A stretch of 22,965 nucleotides of DNA from an uncultured Eubacteriales bacterium (GTDB lineage Bacteria > Bacillota > Clostridia > Oscillospirales > Oscillospiraceae), in NCBI GenBank assembly GCA_900546255.1, contig URCB01000029.1, forward strand, positions 1 through 22,965, in the 5' to 3' direction. Of this stretch, positions 1 through 7,388 are shown one piece after another. Position numbers and translations under genes: made by a program. Below the pieces are notes generated by a model. The model saw only the letters and a program-made list of their open reading frames with translations, was not told where the DNA came from and searched no databases. The number at the start of each line of letters is the position of its first letter. The stretch's first letter is position 1.

Positions 1-45
1 GGCCGGAGAGCTGGGGCATGTCGTCGTCGAACCCGGAGGACGGCA

Positions 46-2328
46 ATGCGGCTGCTGGCCGCCCAAGGCCTGACCCGCCAAGGCCTGCTGGAGCAGCTCA
101 CAGAGGCCTGGGGGACCGGGGCCCCTCTGCCGGGGCGCCGCCCCCTCTCCCCCCAGCTGGAGCGGAGTGTGGAGGCCGCCGTAGGCCAGGCCCGCCGCCT
201 GGGCCACCGCCAGGTGAACAGCCGCCACCTGCTCCTGGGCCTGCTGGGGCAAAAAGACGGGGGCGCCTGCCGCCTGCTGGCAGCGGCAGGGATCCAGCTG
301 GACCACCTCTCCCGCCAGACCGCCCGGGCCCTGGGCAGCGGGAGCTACCCCGCCCGGGCCCGGGGGGAGGGCGACGGCGCTTCTGCCTCCGCCCCCACCC
401 GGCTGCTGGACCAGCACGCCCTGGATATGGTCCAGCAGGCAGGCCGCGGGGGCTATGACCCCGTCACCGGTCGGGCGGAGGAGCTCCACCGGCTCATTCA
501 AATCCTCCTGCGCCGGGGGAAGAACAACCCCGTCCTCCTGGGGGAACCCGGGGTGGGCAAGACCGCCGTGGTGGAGGCCCTGGCCCAGCGGATGGCCCAG
601 GGACAGGTCCCCGATGCCTTGCGGCAGAAGCGCCTCCTGTCCCTGAGCCTCCCCTCGGTGATCGCCGGCACCAAGTACCGGGGGGAGTTTGAGGACCGGA
701 TGAAAAACATCCTGGCCGAGGTGGCCCGGGCGGGGAATGTGATCCTCTTCCTGGACGAGCTCCACACCCTCATCGGGGCGGGCAGTGCCGAGGGGGCCAT
801 CGACGCGGCCAACCTCCTCAAACCCGCCCTAGCCCGGGGCGGGCTCCAGCTCATCGGCGCCACCACCCAGGAGGAGTACCGTCGGATGATCGAAAAGGAC
901 GCCGCCCTGGAGCGGCGGTTCCAGCCCGTCCGGGTGGAGGAACCCACGCCGGAGACCACCCGCACCATCCTCCAGACCCTGGCCCCCCGGTATGGCCGTC
1001 ACCACGGCCTCACCTTCCAGCCGGAGGCCTTGGACGCGGCGGTGACCCTGTCGGTGCGCTACCTGCCCGACCGGCGCCTGCCGGACAAGGCCATTGACCT
1101 TATGGACGAGGCGGCTGCCCAGGCCCGGCTCCAAGCTCTGGCCCTGCCCCCGGAGCTCCAGGCCCTGGCCGGGCGGGTCCAGGCCGCCGCCCTGGCCCGG
1201 GACGAGGCCATCGCCGCCCAGGACTACGAGGGGGCCGCCCGGTACCGGGACGCGGAGACCGACTTTCGCCGGGAGCTGGAAGGCGGCCGTCGCCAGTGGC
1301 AGGCCCACCAGCCCACGCCAGTGGTCACCCCCCAGGACGTGGCCCGGACCCTGTCCCAGTGGACAGGGATCCCCCTGTCCGCCCTCACCCAGCCGGAGCG
1401 GGAGAAGCTCCTGGGGCTGGAGGCCGCCCTGGCCCGCCGGGTGGCGGGCCAGCAGGAGGCGGTGGCCGCCGTGGCCCGGGCCGTCCGCCGGGGCCGTGCC
1501 GGGCTGAAGGAGCCCGACCGCCCCGTGGGGGCCTTCCTCTTCCTGGGGCCCACCGGGGTGGGGAAAACCGAGCTGTGCAAAGCCCTGGCCCAGACCCTCT
1601 TCGGCACCGAGGAGGCCCTGCTCCGCTTTGACATGACGGAGTTTGCCGAAAAGCACACCATGAGCCGGCTCACCGGCTCTCCCCCGGGCTACGTGGGCCA
1701 CGAGGAAGGGGGGCAGCTCACCGAGGCGGTCCGGCGGCACCCCTACTCCGTCCTCCTCTTCGACGAGCTGGAAAAGGCCCACCCCGACGTGTGGAGCCTG
1801 CTCCTGCAGATCATGGAGGACGGGGTGCTCACCGATGCCCACGGCCGCCGGGCCGACTTCCGCAACACCATCCTGGTGATGACCTCCAACGTAGGGGGCG
1901 AGCGGCTGGCCGCCGGCACCCCGCTGGGCTTTGCCGGCGGGGCAGGCACGGGGCAGGGGCAGGAGGCCGCCCTTCAGCGGGAGCTGCGGCAGGTGTTCCG
2001 GCCGGAGTTTCTCAACCGGCTGGATGAGACCGTCCTCTTCCACCCCCTGGGCGACCGGGAGCTGGAGGCCATCGCCGGAAAACTCCTGGCCTCCTTTGGC
2101 CAGCGGCTGGCGGGGTCGGGGGTGACCTTCGCCCCCGACCAGGAGGCGGTCTCCCTCCTGGCCCGCCAGGGCAAGGACGCCCGGTACGGCGCCCGGCCCC
2201 TGCGGCGGCTCATCCGCCGGCAGGTGGAAAATCCCGCCGCGGAGATGCTCCTGCGGCAGGAAATCTCCCCCGGGGGCACCCTGGCCCTGGAAGTGCAGGG
2301 GGAGGCCCTCGCCCTCGTCCCCCGGTGA
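46..2328 (+). CDS. clpC: ClpC-type AAA+ unfoldase, N-terminus incomplete in this frame
   Basis: ATP-driven unfoldase that feeds substrates to the ClpP protease in the cytoplasm. Two AAA+ modules are visible: Walker A GEPGVGKT (about residues 166-173) with Walker B FLDE (237-240 region), then Walker A GPTGVGKT (501-508) with LLFDE (570-574). A UVR-like segment (DEAIAAQDYEGAARYRDAE, from residue 386) in the middle domain points to ClpC rather than ClpB. An LGF tripeptide (627-629) is the ClpP-docking loop. One complete Clp_N repeat is present (ARRLGH at 49-54). The ATG at 46 has GGAGGA five bases upstream, but residues 1-10 (MRLLAAQGL) align with the end of a Clp_N repeat, so the true protein probably begins upstream and the Met is internal. 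The frame is open to base 1. ClpC proteins are usually around 810-820 aa, against 760 here. Family assignment is firm; the start is not. Confidence 0.93.
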   Translation: MRLLAAQGLTRQGLLEQLTEAWGTGAPLPGRRPLSPQLERSVEAAVGQARRLGHRQVNSRHLLLGLLGQKDGGACRLLAAAGIQLDHLSRQTARALGSGSYPARARGEGDGASASAPTRLLDQHALDMVQQAGRGGYDPVTGRAEELHRLIQILLRRGKNNPVLLGEPGVGKTAVVEALAQRMAQGQVPDALRQKRLLSLSLPSVIAGTKYRGEFEDRMKNILAEVARAGNVILFLDELHTLIGAGSAEGAIDAANLLKPALARGGLQLIGATTQEEYRRMIEKDAALERRFQPVRVEEPTPETTRTILQTLAPRYGRHHGLTFQPEALDAAVTLSVRYLPDRRLPDKAIDLMDEAAAQARLQALALPPELQALAGRVQAAALARDEAIAAQDYEGAARYRDAETDFRRELEGGRRQWQAHQPTPVVTPQDVARTLSQWTGIPLSALTQPEREKLLGLEAALARRVAGQQEAVAAVARAVRRGRAGLKEPDRPVGAFLFLGPTGVGKTELCKALAQTLFGTEEALLRFDMTEFAEKHTMSRLTGSPPGYVGHEEGGQLTEAVRRHPYSVLLFDELEKAHPDVWSLLLQIMEDGVLTDAHGRRADFRNTILVMTSNVGGERLAAGTPLGFAGGAGTGQGQEAALQRELRQVFRPEFLNRLDETVLFHPLGDRELEAIAGKLLASFGQRLAGSGVTFAPDQEAVSLLARQGKDARYGARPLRRLIRRQVENPAAEMLLRQEISPGGTLALEVQGEALALVPR

Positions 2329-2363
2329 GGGCAGCGGCCCGCTTGGCCAGAAGCAAAAAAAGA

Positions 2364-2400
2364 AAAAGCCTTGAAACGAAATCGTTTCAAGGCTTTTCTT
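2364..2400. terminator. Bidirectional intrinsic terminator (clpC / tRNA operon)
   Basis: A perfect 12-bp stem (GCCTTGAAACGA at 2368-2379 with TCGTTTCAAGGC at 2382-2393) is followed on + by TTTTCTT and preceded by an A-rich run that reads as a long T-rich tract on minus. It can therefore end clpC transcription on + and the tRNA transcript on minus. Its last bases touch the 3' end of tRNA-Val. Confidence 0.88.
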
Positions 2401-2475
2401 GGTGGAGACAACAGAACTCGAATCTGTGACCTCTCGCGTGTGAGGCGAGCGCTCTACCAGCTGAGCTATGCCTCC
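2400..2475 (-). tRNA. tRNA-Val (anticodon CAC)
   Basis: Read on minus, the acceptor arm GGAGGCA pairs with TGTCTCC, followed by discriminator A and an encoded CCA. The anticodon stem CTCGC/GCGAG encloses the loop CTCACAC, so the anticodon is CAC, reading GTG. The T arm is ACAGA-TTCGAGT-TCTGT. It is the last gene of the three-tRNA transcript and abuts the terminator. Confidence 0.95.
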
Positions 2476-2478
2476 ATA

Positions 2479-2553
2479 TGGTGACCCGTACGGGACTCGA
2501 ACCCATGTTACCGCCGTGAAAGGGCGGTGTCTTAACCACTTGACCAACGGGCC
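2479..2553 (-). tRNA. tRNA-Glu (anticodon TTC)
   Basis: On minus the acceptor GGCCCGT pairs with ACGGGTC (one G-T pair), then A and CCA are encoded. The anticodon stem CCGCC/GGCGG holds the loop CTTTCAC, anticodon TTC, reading GAA/GAG. It lies 3 nt upstream of tRNA-Val and 35 nt downstream of tRNA-Met. Confidence 0.95.
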
Positions 2554-2588
2554 AGGAGTGGTTCCGGGAGGTTCCCCTCCCAAAACCA

Positions 2589-2665
2589 TGGTAGCGGCAA
2601 CTGGATTTGAACCAGTGACACTTCGGGTATGAACCGAATGCTCTAGCCAACTGAGCTATGCCGCC
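2589..2665 (-). tRNA. tRNA-Met elongator (anticodon CAT)
   Basis: On minus the acceptor GGCGGCA pairs with TGCCGCT (terminal G-T), with discriminator A and an encoded CCA. The anticodon stem TTCGG/CCGAA holds TTCATAC, anticodon CAT. It has a paired position 1-72 and lacks the initiator GGG/CCC anticodon stem, so it is not tRNA-fMet. The body resembles elongator Met rather than the CAT-reading tRNA-Ile2, although lysidine modification cannot be judged from sequence. First gene of the operon. Confidence 0.92.
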
Positions 2666-2694
2666 TTGTTCGCCCGCCGTAACGAGCGATGTTT

Positions 2695-2723
2695 AGTATA
2701 TCGAAAAATTCTCGGTTTGTCAA
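2695..2723 (-). promoter_or_regulatory. Sigma-A promoter of the tRNA operon
   Basis: On minus: TTGACA (2718-2723), a 17-nt spacer and TATACT (2695-2700). The -35 is perfect, the -10 has one mismatch and the spacing is ideal. It lies about 30 nt upstream of tRNA-Met and just after the pepT stop, so the tRNAs are transcribed independently of glpK-pepT. Confidence 0.9.
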
Positions 2724-2742
2724 CAGGTAAATTTCAGTTTTT

Positions 2743-3972
2743 TCAAATTTTTTCTTCCGCCGCGCCGGTGACCAAATGGACCAGCACGTTGGCCATGGTT
2801 TCCAGGGCCTCCACGGGGATATATTCATGCACCCCGTGGAAATGGTAGCCCCCCGTGGACAGGTTGGGGCAGGGCAAGCCCCGCCAGCTGAGTTTGGCCC
2901 CGTCGGTCCCGCCCCGGATGGGCACGTCCCGGGGTTCCACCCCCGCCCGGCGGAAGGCCTCTCGGGCCCAGTCCAGCAGCTGAGGATGGGGGAGGATCTC
3001 CTCCTTCATGTTATAGTAGGCGTCGGTGATCGTTACCTCCACGGTCCCCACGCCATAGCGGGTCTCCAAATAGAACCCGATGCCCTCCATGGTGCGCTTG
3101 CGGTCCCGGAACCCCTCCCAGTCGTGGTCCCGGATGAGCCACTGGAGCCGGGCCTGGCTCTCGTCCCCTGTCATGGAGCACAGGTGGTAGAACCCCTCGT
3201 ACCCCTCGGTGTGGGCAGGGGACTCTGCCGGGGGCACCATGGCGATGAACTGGGCGGCCATCAGGCAGGCGTTGCGCAGTTTGTTCTTCCCCTCCCCCGG
3301 GTGGATGTTCACCCCGTGGAAGAGGACGTCCACCTCTGCGGCATTGAAGTTCTCATACTCCAGCCCTCCCAGGGGGCCGCCGTCCACGGTGTAGCCAAAG
3401 TCCGCCCCCAGCTTGTCCAGGTCCACATAGTCTGCCCCGGTGCCCACCTCCTCGTCGGGGGTAAAGCAGAGGGCCACCCGGCCGTGGGGCCGCTCCGGGT
3501 GGGCCAGGAGGTGTTCCATGGCGGTGAGGATCTCCGCCACCCCCGCCTTGTCGTCCGCCCCCAGGAGGGTGGTGCCGTCGGTGACCACCAGGTCCTTCCC
3601 CACCTGGCCAGCCAGGTCGGGGAAGTCTTTCAGAGAAGTGACGATCCCCTTCTCCTGGTTGAGCACCAGGTCGCCCCCTTCGTAGTGGACCACCCGGGCC
3701 TGGACGTTCTCACTGGGCACCCGGGGGGCGGTGTCCATATGGGCGATGAGGGCCAGCACAGGGACCTTTTCCCGCCCCGGCGTGGCGGGGAGCCAGGCGT
3801 ACACCGCCCCGTTCTCCGCCAGGTGGGCCCCCTCCAGCCCCAGGTCCTGGAGTTCCTGGGCCAGGGCCTTCCCCAACAGGCGCTGCTTGGGGGTGGAGGG
3901 GGTGGTCTCCGAGGTCTCGGAAGATTGGGTGTCATAGGTTACATAGCGCAAGAAACGCTCCAACGCGGTCAT
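2743..3972 (-). CDS. pepT: Peptidase T (tripeptide aminopeptidase)
   Basis: Cytoplasmic M20 metallopeptidase that removes the N-terminal residue from tripeptides. At 409 aa it matches the usual PepT length. Dinuclear zinc-site motifs are in order: AHMDTAP (H78, D80), LGADDKAG (bridging D140), PDEEVG (catalytic E174/E175), TVDGG (D197) and a late HFHGVHEY stretch carrying the final metal histidine. The reading frame extends further upstream, but the chosen ATG has a strong GGAGGAGG seven bases before it and starts with the expected MTALERFLRY. That ATG overlaps the glpK stop as ATGA, so the two genes are probably translationally coupled. No clear terminator follows; the tRNA promoter begins 20 nt after the stop. 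Confidence 0.95.
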   Translation of the reverse strand: MTALERFLRYVTYDTQSSETSETTPSTPKQRLLGKALAQELQDLGLEGAHLAENGAVYAWLPATPGREKVPVLALIAHMDTAPRVPSENVQARVVHYEGGDLVLNQEKGIVTSLKDFPDLAGQVGKDLVVTDGTTLLGADDKAGVAEILTAMEHLLAHPERPHGRVALCFTPDEEVGTGADYVDLDKLGADFGYTVDGGPLGGLEYENFNAAEVDVLFHGVNIHPGEGKNKLRNACLMAAQFIAMVPPAESPAHTEGYEGFYHLCSMTGDESQARLQWLIRDHDWEGFRDRKRTMEGIGFYLETRYGVGTVEVTITDAYYNMKEEILPHPQLLDWAREAFRRAGVEPRDVPIRGGTDGAKLSWRGLPCPNLSTGGYHFHGVHEYIPVEALETMANVLVHLVTGAAEEKI

Positions 3973-5468
3973 GGTTCTACCTCCTCCCACGTTTTGGCCC
4001 GTTCCAGGGCCCGTTTCCATTGGCGGTACTCCCGCCCCCGGCGGGTTTGGGGGGTGTAAACCTTCCCCCCGCGGGCCTGGGGAATCTCTTGGGGGCTGGC
4101 CCACAGCCCCGCCCCCAGGCCTGCCAGGCAGGCAGCGCCCCAGGCGGTGGTCTCCACCACCGCCGGCCGCTCCACGGGGACCCCCAGGAGATCGGCCTGG
4201 AACTGCATCAAAAAGTCACTGACGCTGGCCCCGCCGTCGGCCCGGAGGGCGAGGATCTTCTGCCCCGCGTCCCGCTCCATGGCGGCGATGAGGTCGGCGG
4301 TTTGGTAGGCGATGCCCTCCAGGGTGGCCCGGCAGAGATGGGCCCGGGTGGTGCCCCGGGTGAGGCCCACCACCGCCCCCCGGGCGTACATGTCCCAGTG
4401 GGGCGCCCCCAGGCCGGTGAAGGCGGAGACCAGGTAGACCCCCCCGTTGTCCGGCACCTGCTCGGCCAGCACATCGCAGTCGCTGGCCTTCTCGATGAGC
4501 CCCAGCTCGTCCCGCAGCCACTGGATGGAGGAGCCGGCGTTGAACACGCTCCCCTCCAGCATGTAGGTGGTCTCGCCTCCCAGGCCCCAGCCCACGCAGG
4601 TGAGCAGGCCGTTCTGGGAGGTCACCGGCGAAGTCCCGGTGTTCATCAGGGTGAAGCAGCCGGTGCCGTAGGTGTTCTTCAGCTGCCCCGGGGCAAAGCA
4701 CCCCTGGCCGAAGAGGGCGGCCTGCTGGTCCCCCGCCATGCCCCGGATGGGCAGGCCGGCCAGAGCCTCCAGATGGGGCACCCCTGGGGCCACCACCCCC
4801 AGGTCCCCGCTGTTCTCCACCGGCCGGGGGAGGAGGATCTGGGGAACGTCCAACAGCTGGCAGAGGGTCTCGTCCCACCCCAGGCGGTGGATGTCAAAGA
4901 GCAGGGTGCGGCAGCAGTTGGAGTAGTCCGAGGCGTGGACCGTTCCCCCGGTGAGGTTCCACAGCAGCCAGCTGTCTACGGTGCCGCACAGCAGCTCCCC
5001 CCGCTCGGCCCGCCGCCGGGCCCCGGGGATGTGGTCCAGCAGCCAGCGGTACTTGGTGCCGGAGAAGTAGGCGTCGGGCAGCAGCCCCGTCCGGGCCCGG
5101 ATGGCCTCGGTGTACCCCTCCTCCTGGAGTTGGGTGCAGAAGGCCGCCGTCCGCCGGCACTGCCAGACGATGGCGCGGCCCACCGGCTGGCCGGTGGCCT
5201 TCTCCCACAGCAGGGCAGTCTCCCGCTGGTTGGCCAGGCCCAGGGCGGCAATGTCCCCCGGGGCCACGCCGCTGGCCGCCACGCACTGGGCCGCTGCCTG
5301 GAGCTGGCTGTCCAGCAGTTCCAGGGGGTCGTGCTCCACCCAGCCGGGCTGGGGGTAGTGCTGGCGGAAGGGGATCTGGCCCGTGGCCACCACTTCCCCG
5401 GCGGAGGTGAAGAGGATCGCCCGGGAACTGGTGGTGCCCTGGTCCAGGGCCAGGAGATAGTCCTTCAT
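3969..5468 (-). CDS. glpK: Glycerol kinase
   Basis: Phosphorylates glycerol to sn-glycerol 3-phosphate with ATP in the cytoplasm; FGGY kinase family. At 499 aa it is full length. The N-terminus carries the phosphate-binding loop DQGTTSSRAI (residues 9-18). GMAGDQQAALFGQG, NTYGTGCF and the C-terminal LRADGGASVSDFLMQF stretch (FGGY signature 2) are all as expected. The ribosome-binding site is weak (GGGTGA region before the ATG). No glycerol facilitator or glycerol-3-phosphate dehydrogenase gene is adjacent; instead its last codons contain the pepT ribosome-binding site and start, an unusual partner. PTS control through a phosphorylatable histidine cannot be judged confidently from the sequence. 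Confidence 0.95.
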   Translation of the reverse strand: MKDYLLALDQGTTSSRAILFTSAGEVVATGQIPFRQHYPQPGWVEHDPLELLDSQLQAAAQCVAASGVAPGDIAALGLANQRETALLWEKATGQPVGRAIVWQCRRTAAFCTQLQEEGYTEAIRARTGLLPDAYFSGTKYRWLLDHIPGARRRAERGELLCGTVDSWLLWNLTGGTVHASDYSNCCRTLLFDIHRLGWDETLCQLLDVPQILLPRPVENSGDLGVVAPGVPHLEALAGLPIRGMAGDQQAALFGQGCFAPGQLKNTYGTGCFTLMNTGTSPVTSQNGLLTCVGWGLGGETTYMLEGSVFNAGSSIQWLRDELGLIEKASDCDVLAEQVPDNGGVYLVSAFTGLGAPHWDMYARGAVVGLTRGTTRAHLCRATLEGIAYQTADLIAAMERDAGQKILALRADGGASVSDFLMQFQADLLGVPVERPAVVETTAWGAACLAGLGAGLWASPQEIPQARGGKVYTPQTRRGREYRQWKRALERAKTWEEVEP

Positions 5469-5484
5469 ACCGTCACCCGCTTTC

Positions 5485-5514
5485 TTGACGAGGGCCGGTG
5501 GTCTGTTGTATCAT
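5485..5514 (+). promoter_or_regulatory. Probable sigma-A promoter of sfsA
   Basis: TTGACG (5485-5490), an 18-nt spacer and TATCAT (5509-5514), each one mismatch from consensus. It points toward sfsA with a leader of roughly 70 nt and lies divergently beside the glpK start. Confidence 0.6.
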
Positions 5515-5537
5515 GCCCTCGTTCCTGATTTCTATTT

Positions 5538-5566
5538 AGTGTAACACGTCCCCGGAACATTTTCCA
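5538..5566 (-). promoter_or_regulatory. Possible weak promoter of glpK
   Basis: On minus: TGGAAA (5561-5566), a 17-nt spacer and TACACT (5538-5543) preceded by TGT, giving an extended -10. Each hexamer matches consensus at four of six positions. Offered because glpK needs a promoter in this divergent 125-nt gap and nothing better is visible. Confidence 0.4.
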
Positions 5567-5593
5567 GAGGGGATTGTCCAAGGAGGCCCTCCC

Positions 5594-6274
5594 ATGCGTT
5601 ATCCCAATGTGACCCCCGCCGTCTTTCTCGCCCGGCCCAACCGCTTCGTGGCCCAGGTGCTGCTGGAGGGGCGGGAGGTGTCCGTCCACGTGAAAAACAC
5701 CGGCCGCTGCCGGGAATTGCTCCTCCCCGGGGCCCGGGTGTGGCTCACCCCCGGCACCACCCCCCAGCGGAAGACGGCCTATGACCTCATCGCCGTGGAA
5801 AAGGGCGCCCGGCTCATCAACATGGATGCCCAGGCGCCCAACCAGGTGTTTCGGGAGTGGGCCGAGGCCGGCGGCTTCCTCCCCGGCCTCACCTTGCTCA
5901 AGGCCGAGCAGACCCACGGGGACTCCCGCTTTGATTTCTACTGGGAGGCCGGGGCTCGAAAGGGGTTTGTGGAGGTGAAGGGGGTCACCTTGGAGGAGGG
6001 CGGCGCCGTCTACTTCCCCGATGCCCCCACCCAGCGGGGGGTGAAGCACCTGGAGGGCCTGGCCGCCTGCCTGGCCGAGGGGTACGAGGCCGCGGTGTGC
6101 TTCGTCATCCAGATGGCCCAGGCGGACTTCTTCGCCCCCAACGACCGAACCCACCCCGCCTTTGGCCAGGCCCTCCGGGGGGCGGCCCAGGCGGGGGTCC
6201 AGGTGCTGGCCCACGCCTGCACCGTAACCCCGGACTCCCTCACCCTGGCCCAGGCCGTGCCGGTGCGGCTGTAA
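5594..6274 (+). CDS. sfsA: SfsA family DNA/RNA nuclease
   Basis: Member of the SfsA (sugar fermentation stimulation) family, proteins with an N-terminal OB-like nucleic-acid-binding part and a PD-(D/E)xK nuclease-like core; the cellular role is poorly defined. At 226 aa it has typical length. Visible motifs are HVKNTGRCRELLLPG (about 32-46), the acidic DSRFD (110-114) and FVEVKGVTL (125-133), whose E127 and K129 fit the catalytic ExK. AGGAGG lies seven bases before the ATG. It is transcribed alone and converges on rarD, with only 3 nt between the two stop codons and no terminator hairpin between them. Confidence 0.93.
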   Translation: MRYPNVTPAVFLARPNRFVAQVLLEGREVSVHVKNTGRCRELLLPGARVWLTPGTTPQRKTAYDLIAVEKGARLINMDAQAPNQVFREWAEAGGFLPGLTLLKAEQTHGDSRFDFYWEAGARKGFVEVKGVTLEEGGAVYFPDAPTQRGVKHLEGLAACLAEGYEAAVCFVIQMAQADFFAPNDRTHPAFGQALRGAAQAGVQVLAHACTVTPDSLTLAQAVPVRL

Positions 6275-6277
6275 GGC

Positions 6278-7192
6278 TTACTCCTTCCGGAGGGAGGCCT
6301 GCAGGGCCCGCTTCTCCTGGCGCAGGCGGCGGATGCGGTCTGCCATGGTCACCGCCAAGCCCACCCAGATGATGCAGAAGGCGATGAACTGGTTCACGTC
6401 CAGGGCCTCGTGGAAGTACAGCAGGCCCACCAGGAACTGCAGGGTGGGGTTGATGTACATGAGGATCCCCGCCACGTAATAGGGGATCTCCTTCACCCCC
6501 CGGTTGAACAGGAGCAGGGGCACCGAGGTCACCACCCCGCAGGCGGGGAGGAGCCAGAAGGGCGCGCCCCCCAAAGCCGCCGCCGTGCCCCCCACCTGGG
6601 CCGTCCACCACCCGGAGAAGAGCAGCGCCACCGGGGTGACCCATAAGGTCTCCACGAACAGGGAGGTCTGGGCGGTGAGGGTCACCCGCTTCTTCAGCCC
6701 CCCGTAGACGGCAAAGGGCACCGCCACCAGCAGGGCCAGGGTGGGGAAGGTCCCCGTGCGCAGGGTGAGAAAGACGATGCCCCCCACCGCGCACAGGAAG
6801 GTGATGGTCTCCGCCACCGTGGGCTTTTCCCGGAAGGCGATGACCCCGATGAGGGCCACCACCACCGGCTCGATGAAGTACCCCAGGCTGGCCTGGAGGA
6901 CATGGCCGCTGTTCACCGCGTAGATGTACACCCCCCAGTTGAGGGTGATGAGAATGCCGCAGAGCAAGCAGTTGAGCATGGTCTGCCGGCTGCGGAAGGC
7001 CTCCACCACCTCCCGCCACTGGCGGGTGACCACCAGGTACAGCCCCATGAACACCAGGGACCAGATCACCCGGTGGGCCAGGATATACACGGAGTTGGCC
7101 TGGGACAGGAAGCTCCAGAAAATGGTCAGAAACCCCCACAGCACATAGGAACCGGTGACCGCCGCCAGGCCCAGGGTCTTTCTCTCTCGCAC
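6278..7192 (-). CDS. rarD: RarD-type EamA/DMT transporter
   Basis: Inner-membrane drug/metabolite transporter of the EamA family, about ten transmembrane helices in 304 aa. The start region GSYVLWGFLTIFWSFLSQ and the ILAHRVIWSLVFM stretch are characteristic of RarD proteins, as are NWGVYIYAVNSGHVLQ and SLGYFIEPVVVALIG. Substrate is unknown; the name derives from a chloramphenicol-sensitivity phenotype and does not establish function here. GTG is chosen because AGGAG lies eight bases upstream; an out-of-frame ATG at 7199 is too close to that site and gives a non-protein-like translation. A strong promoter precedes it. Confidence 0.9.
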   Translation of the reverse strand: MRERKTLGLAAVTGSYVLWGFLTIFWSFLSQANSVYILAHRVIWSLVFMGLYLVVTRQWREVVEAFRSRQTMLNCLLCGILITLNWGVYIYAVNSGHVLQASLGYFIEPVVVALIGVIAFREKPTVAETITFLCAVGGIVFLTLRTGTFPTLALLVAVPFAVYGGLKKRVTLTAQTSLFVETLWVTPVALLFSGWWTAQVGGTAAALGGAPFWLLPACGVVTSVPLLLFNRGVKEIPYYVAGILMYINPTLQFLVGLLYFHEALDVNQFIAFCIIWVGLAVTMADRIRRLRQEKRALQASLRKE

Positions 7193-7226
7193 CGTTCATT
7201 CTCCTCTCTCTTTTCACAGTTTTTCC

Positions 7227-7256
7227 ATTGTAGCGCCGGGGGCAGAGGGCTGTCAA
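7227..7256 (-). promoter_or_regulatory. Sigma-A promoter of rarD
   Basis: On minus: TTGACA (7251-7256), an 18-nt spacer and TACAAT (7227-7232). Perfect -35 and one mismatch in the -10, about 35 nt upstream of the GTG start. Confidence 0.8.
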
Positions 7257-7286
7257 TGCAAAGATGGGCCGCTTTTCGCTTTCCTC

Positions 7287-7315
7287 TTGTGTTTTTCCCC
7301 TGGTTTCGCTATAAT
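7287..7315 (+). promoter_or_regulatory. Promoter of the flavin oxidoreductase gene
   Basis: TTGTGT (7287-7292), a 17-nt spacer and a perfect TATAAT (7310-7315), giving a leader of roughly 65 nt before the ATG at 7389. The -35 is weak (three of six). Confidence 0.6.
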
Positions 7316-7388
7316 GGGGCGGTATGCACTTCGGGTTCCCTTCCAGAGCCCCATCCCTTGAACCACCGATTAAAAAAGGAGAGTTTTC

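Noticed and set aside
829..2589. Long minus-strand frame opposite clpC and the tRNAs
   Set aside because: It runs antisense to clear Walker motifs and through two tRNA genes; Gly/Pro/Leu-rich shadow of GC-rich codons.
3973..4104. N-terminal extension of pepT upstream of 3972
   Set aside because: The extra residues are Pro/Gly-rich shadow of the glpK C-terminus; the ATG at 3972 has a strong ribosome-binding site and gives the standard PepT length.
2776..5528. Two long plus-strand frames opposite pepT and glpK
   Set aside because: Both are antisense to full-length, motif-complete enzymes and have His/Gly/Pro-rich shadow composition.
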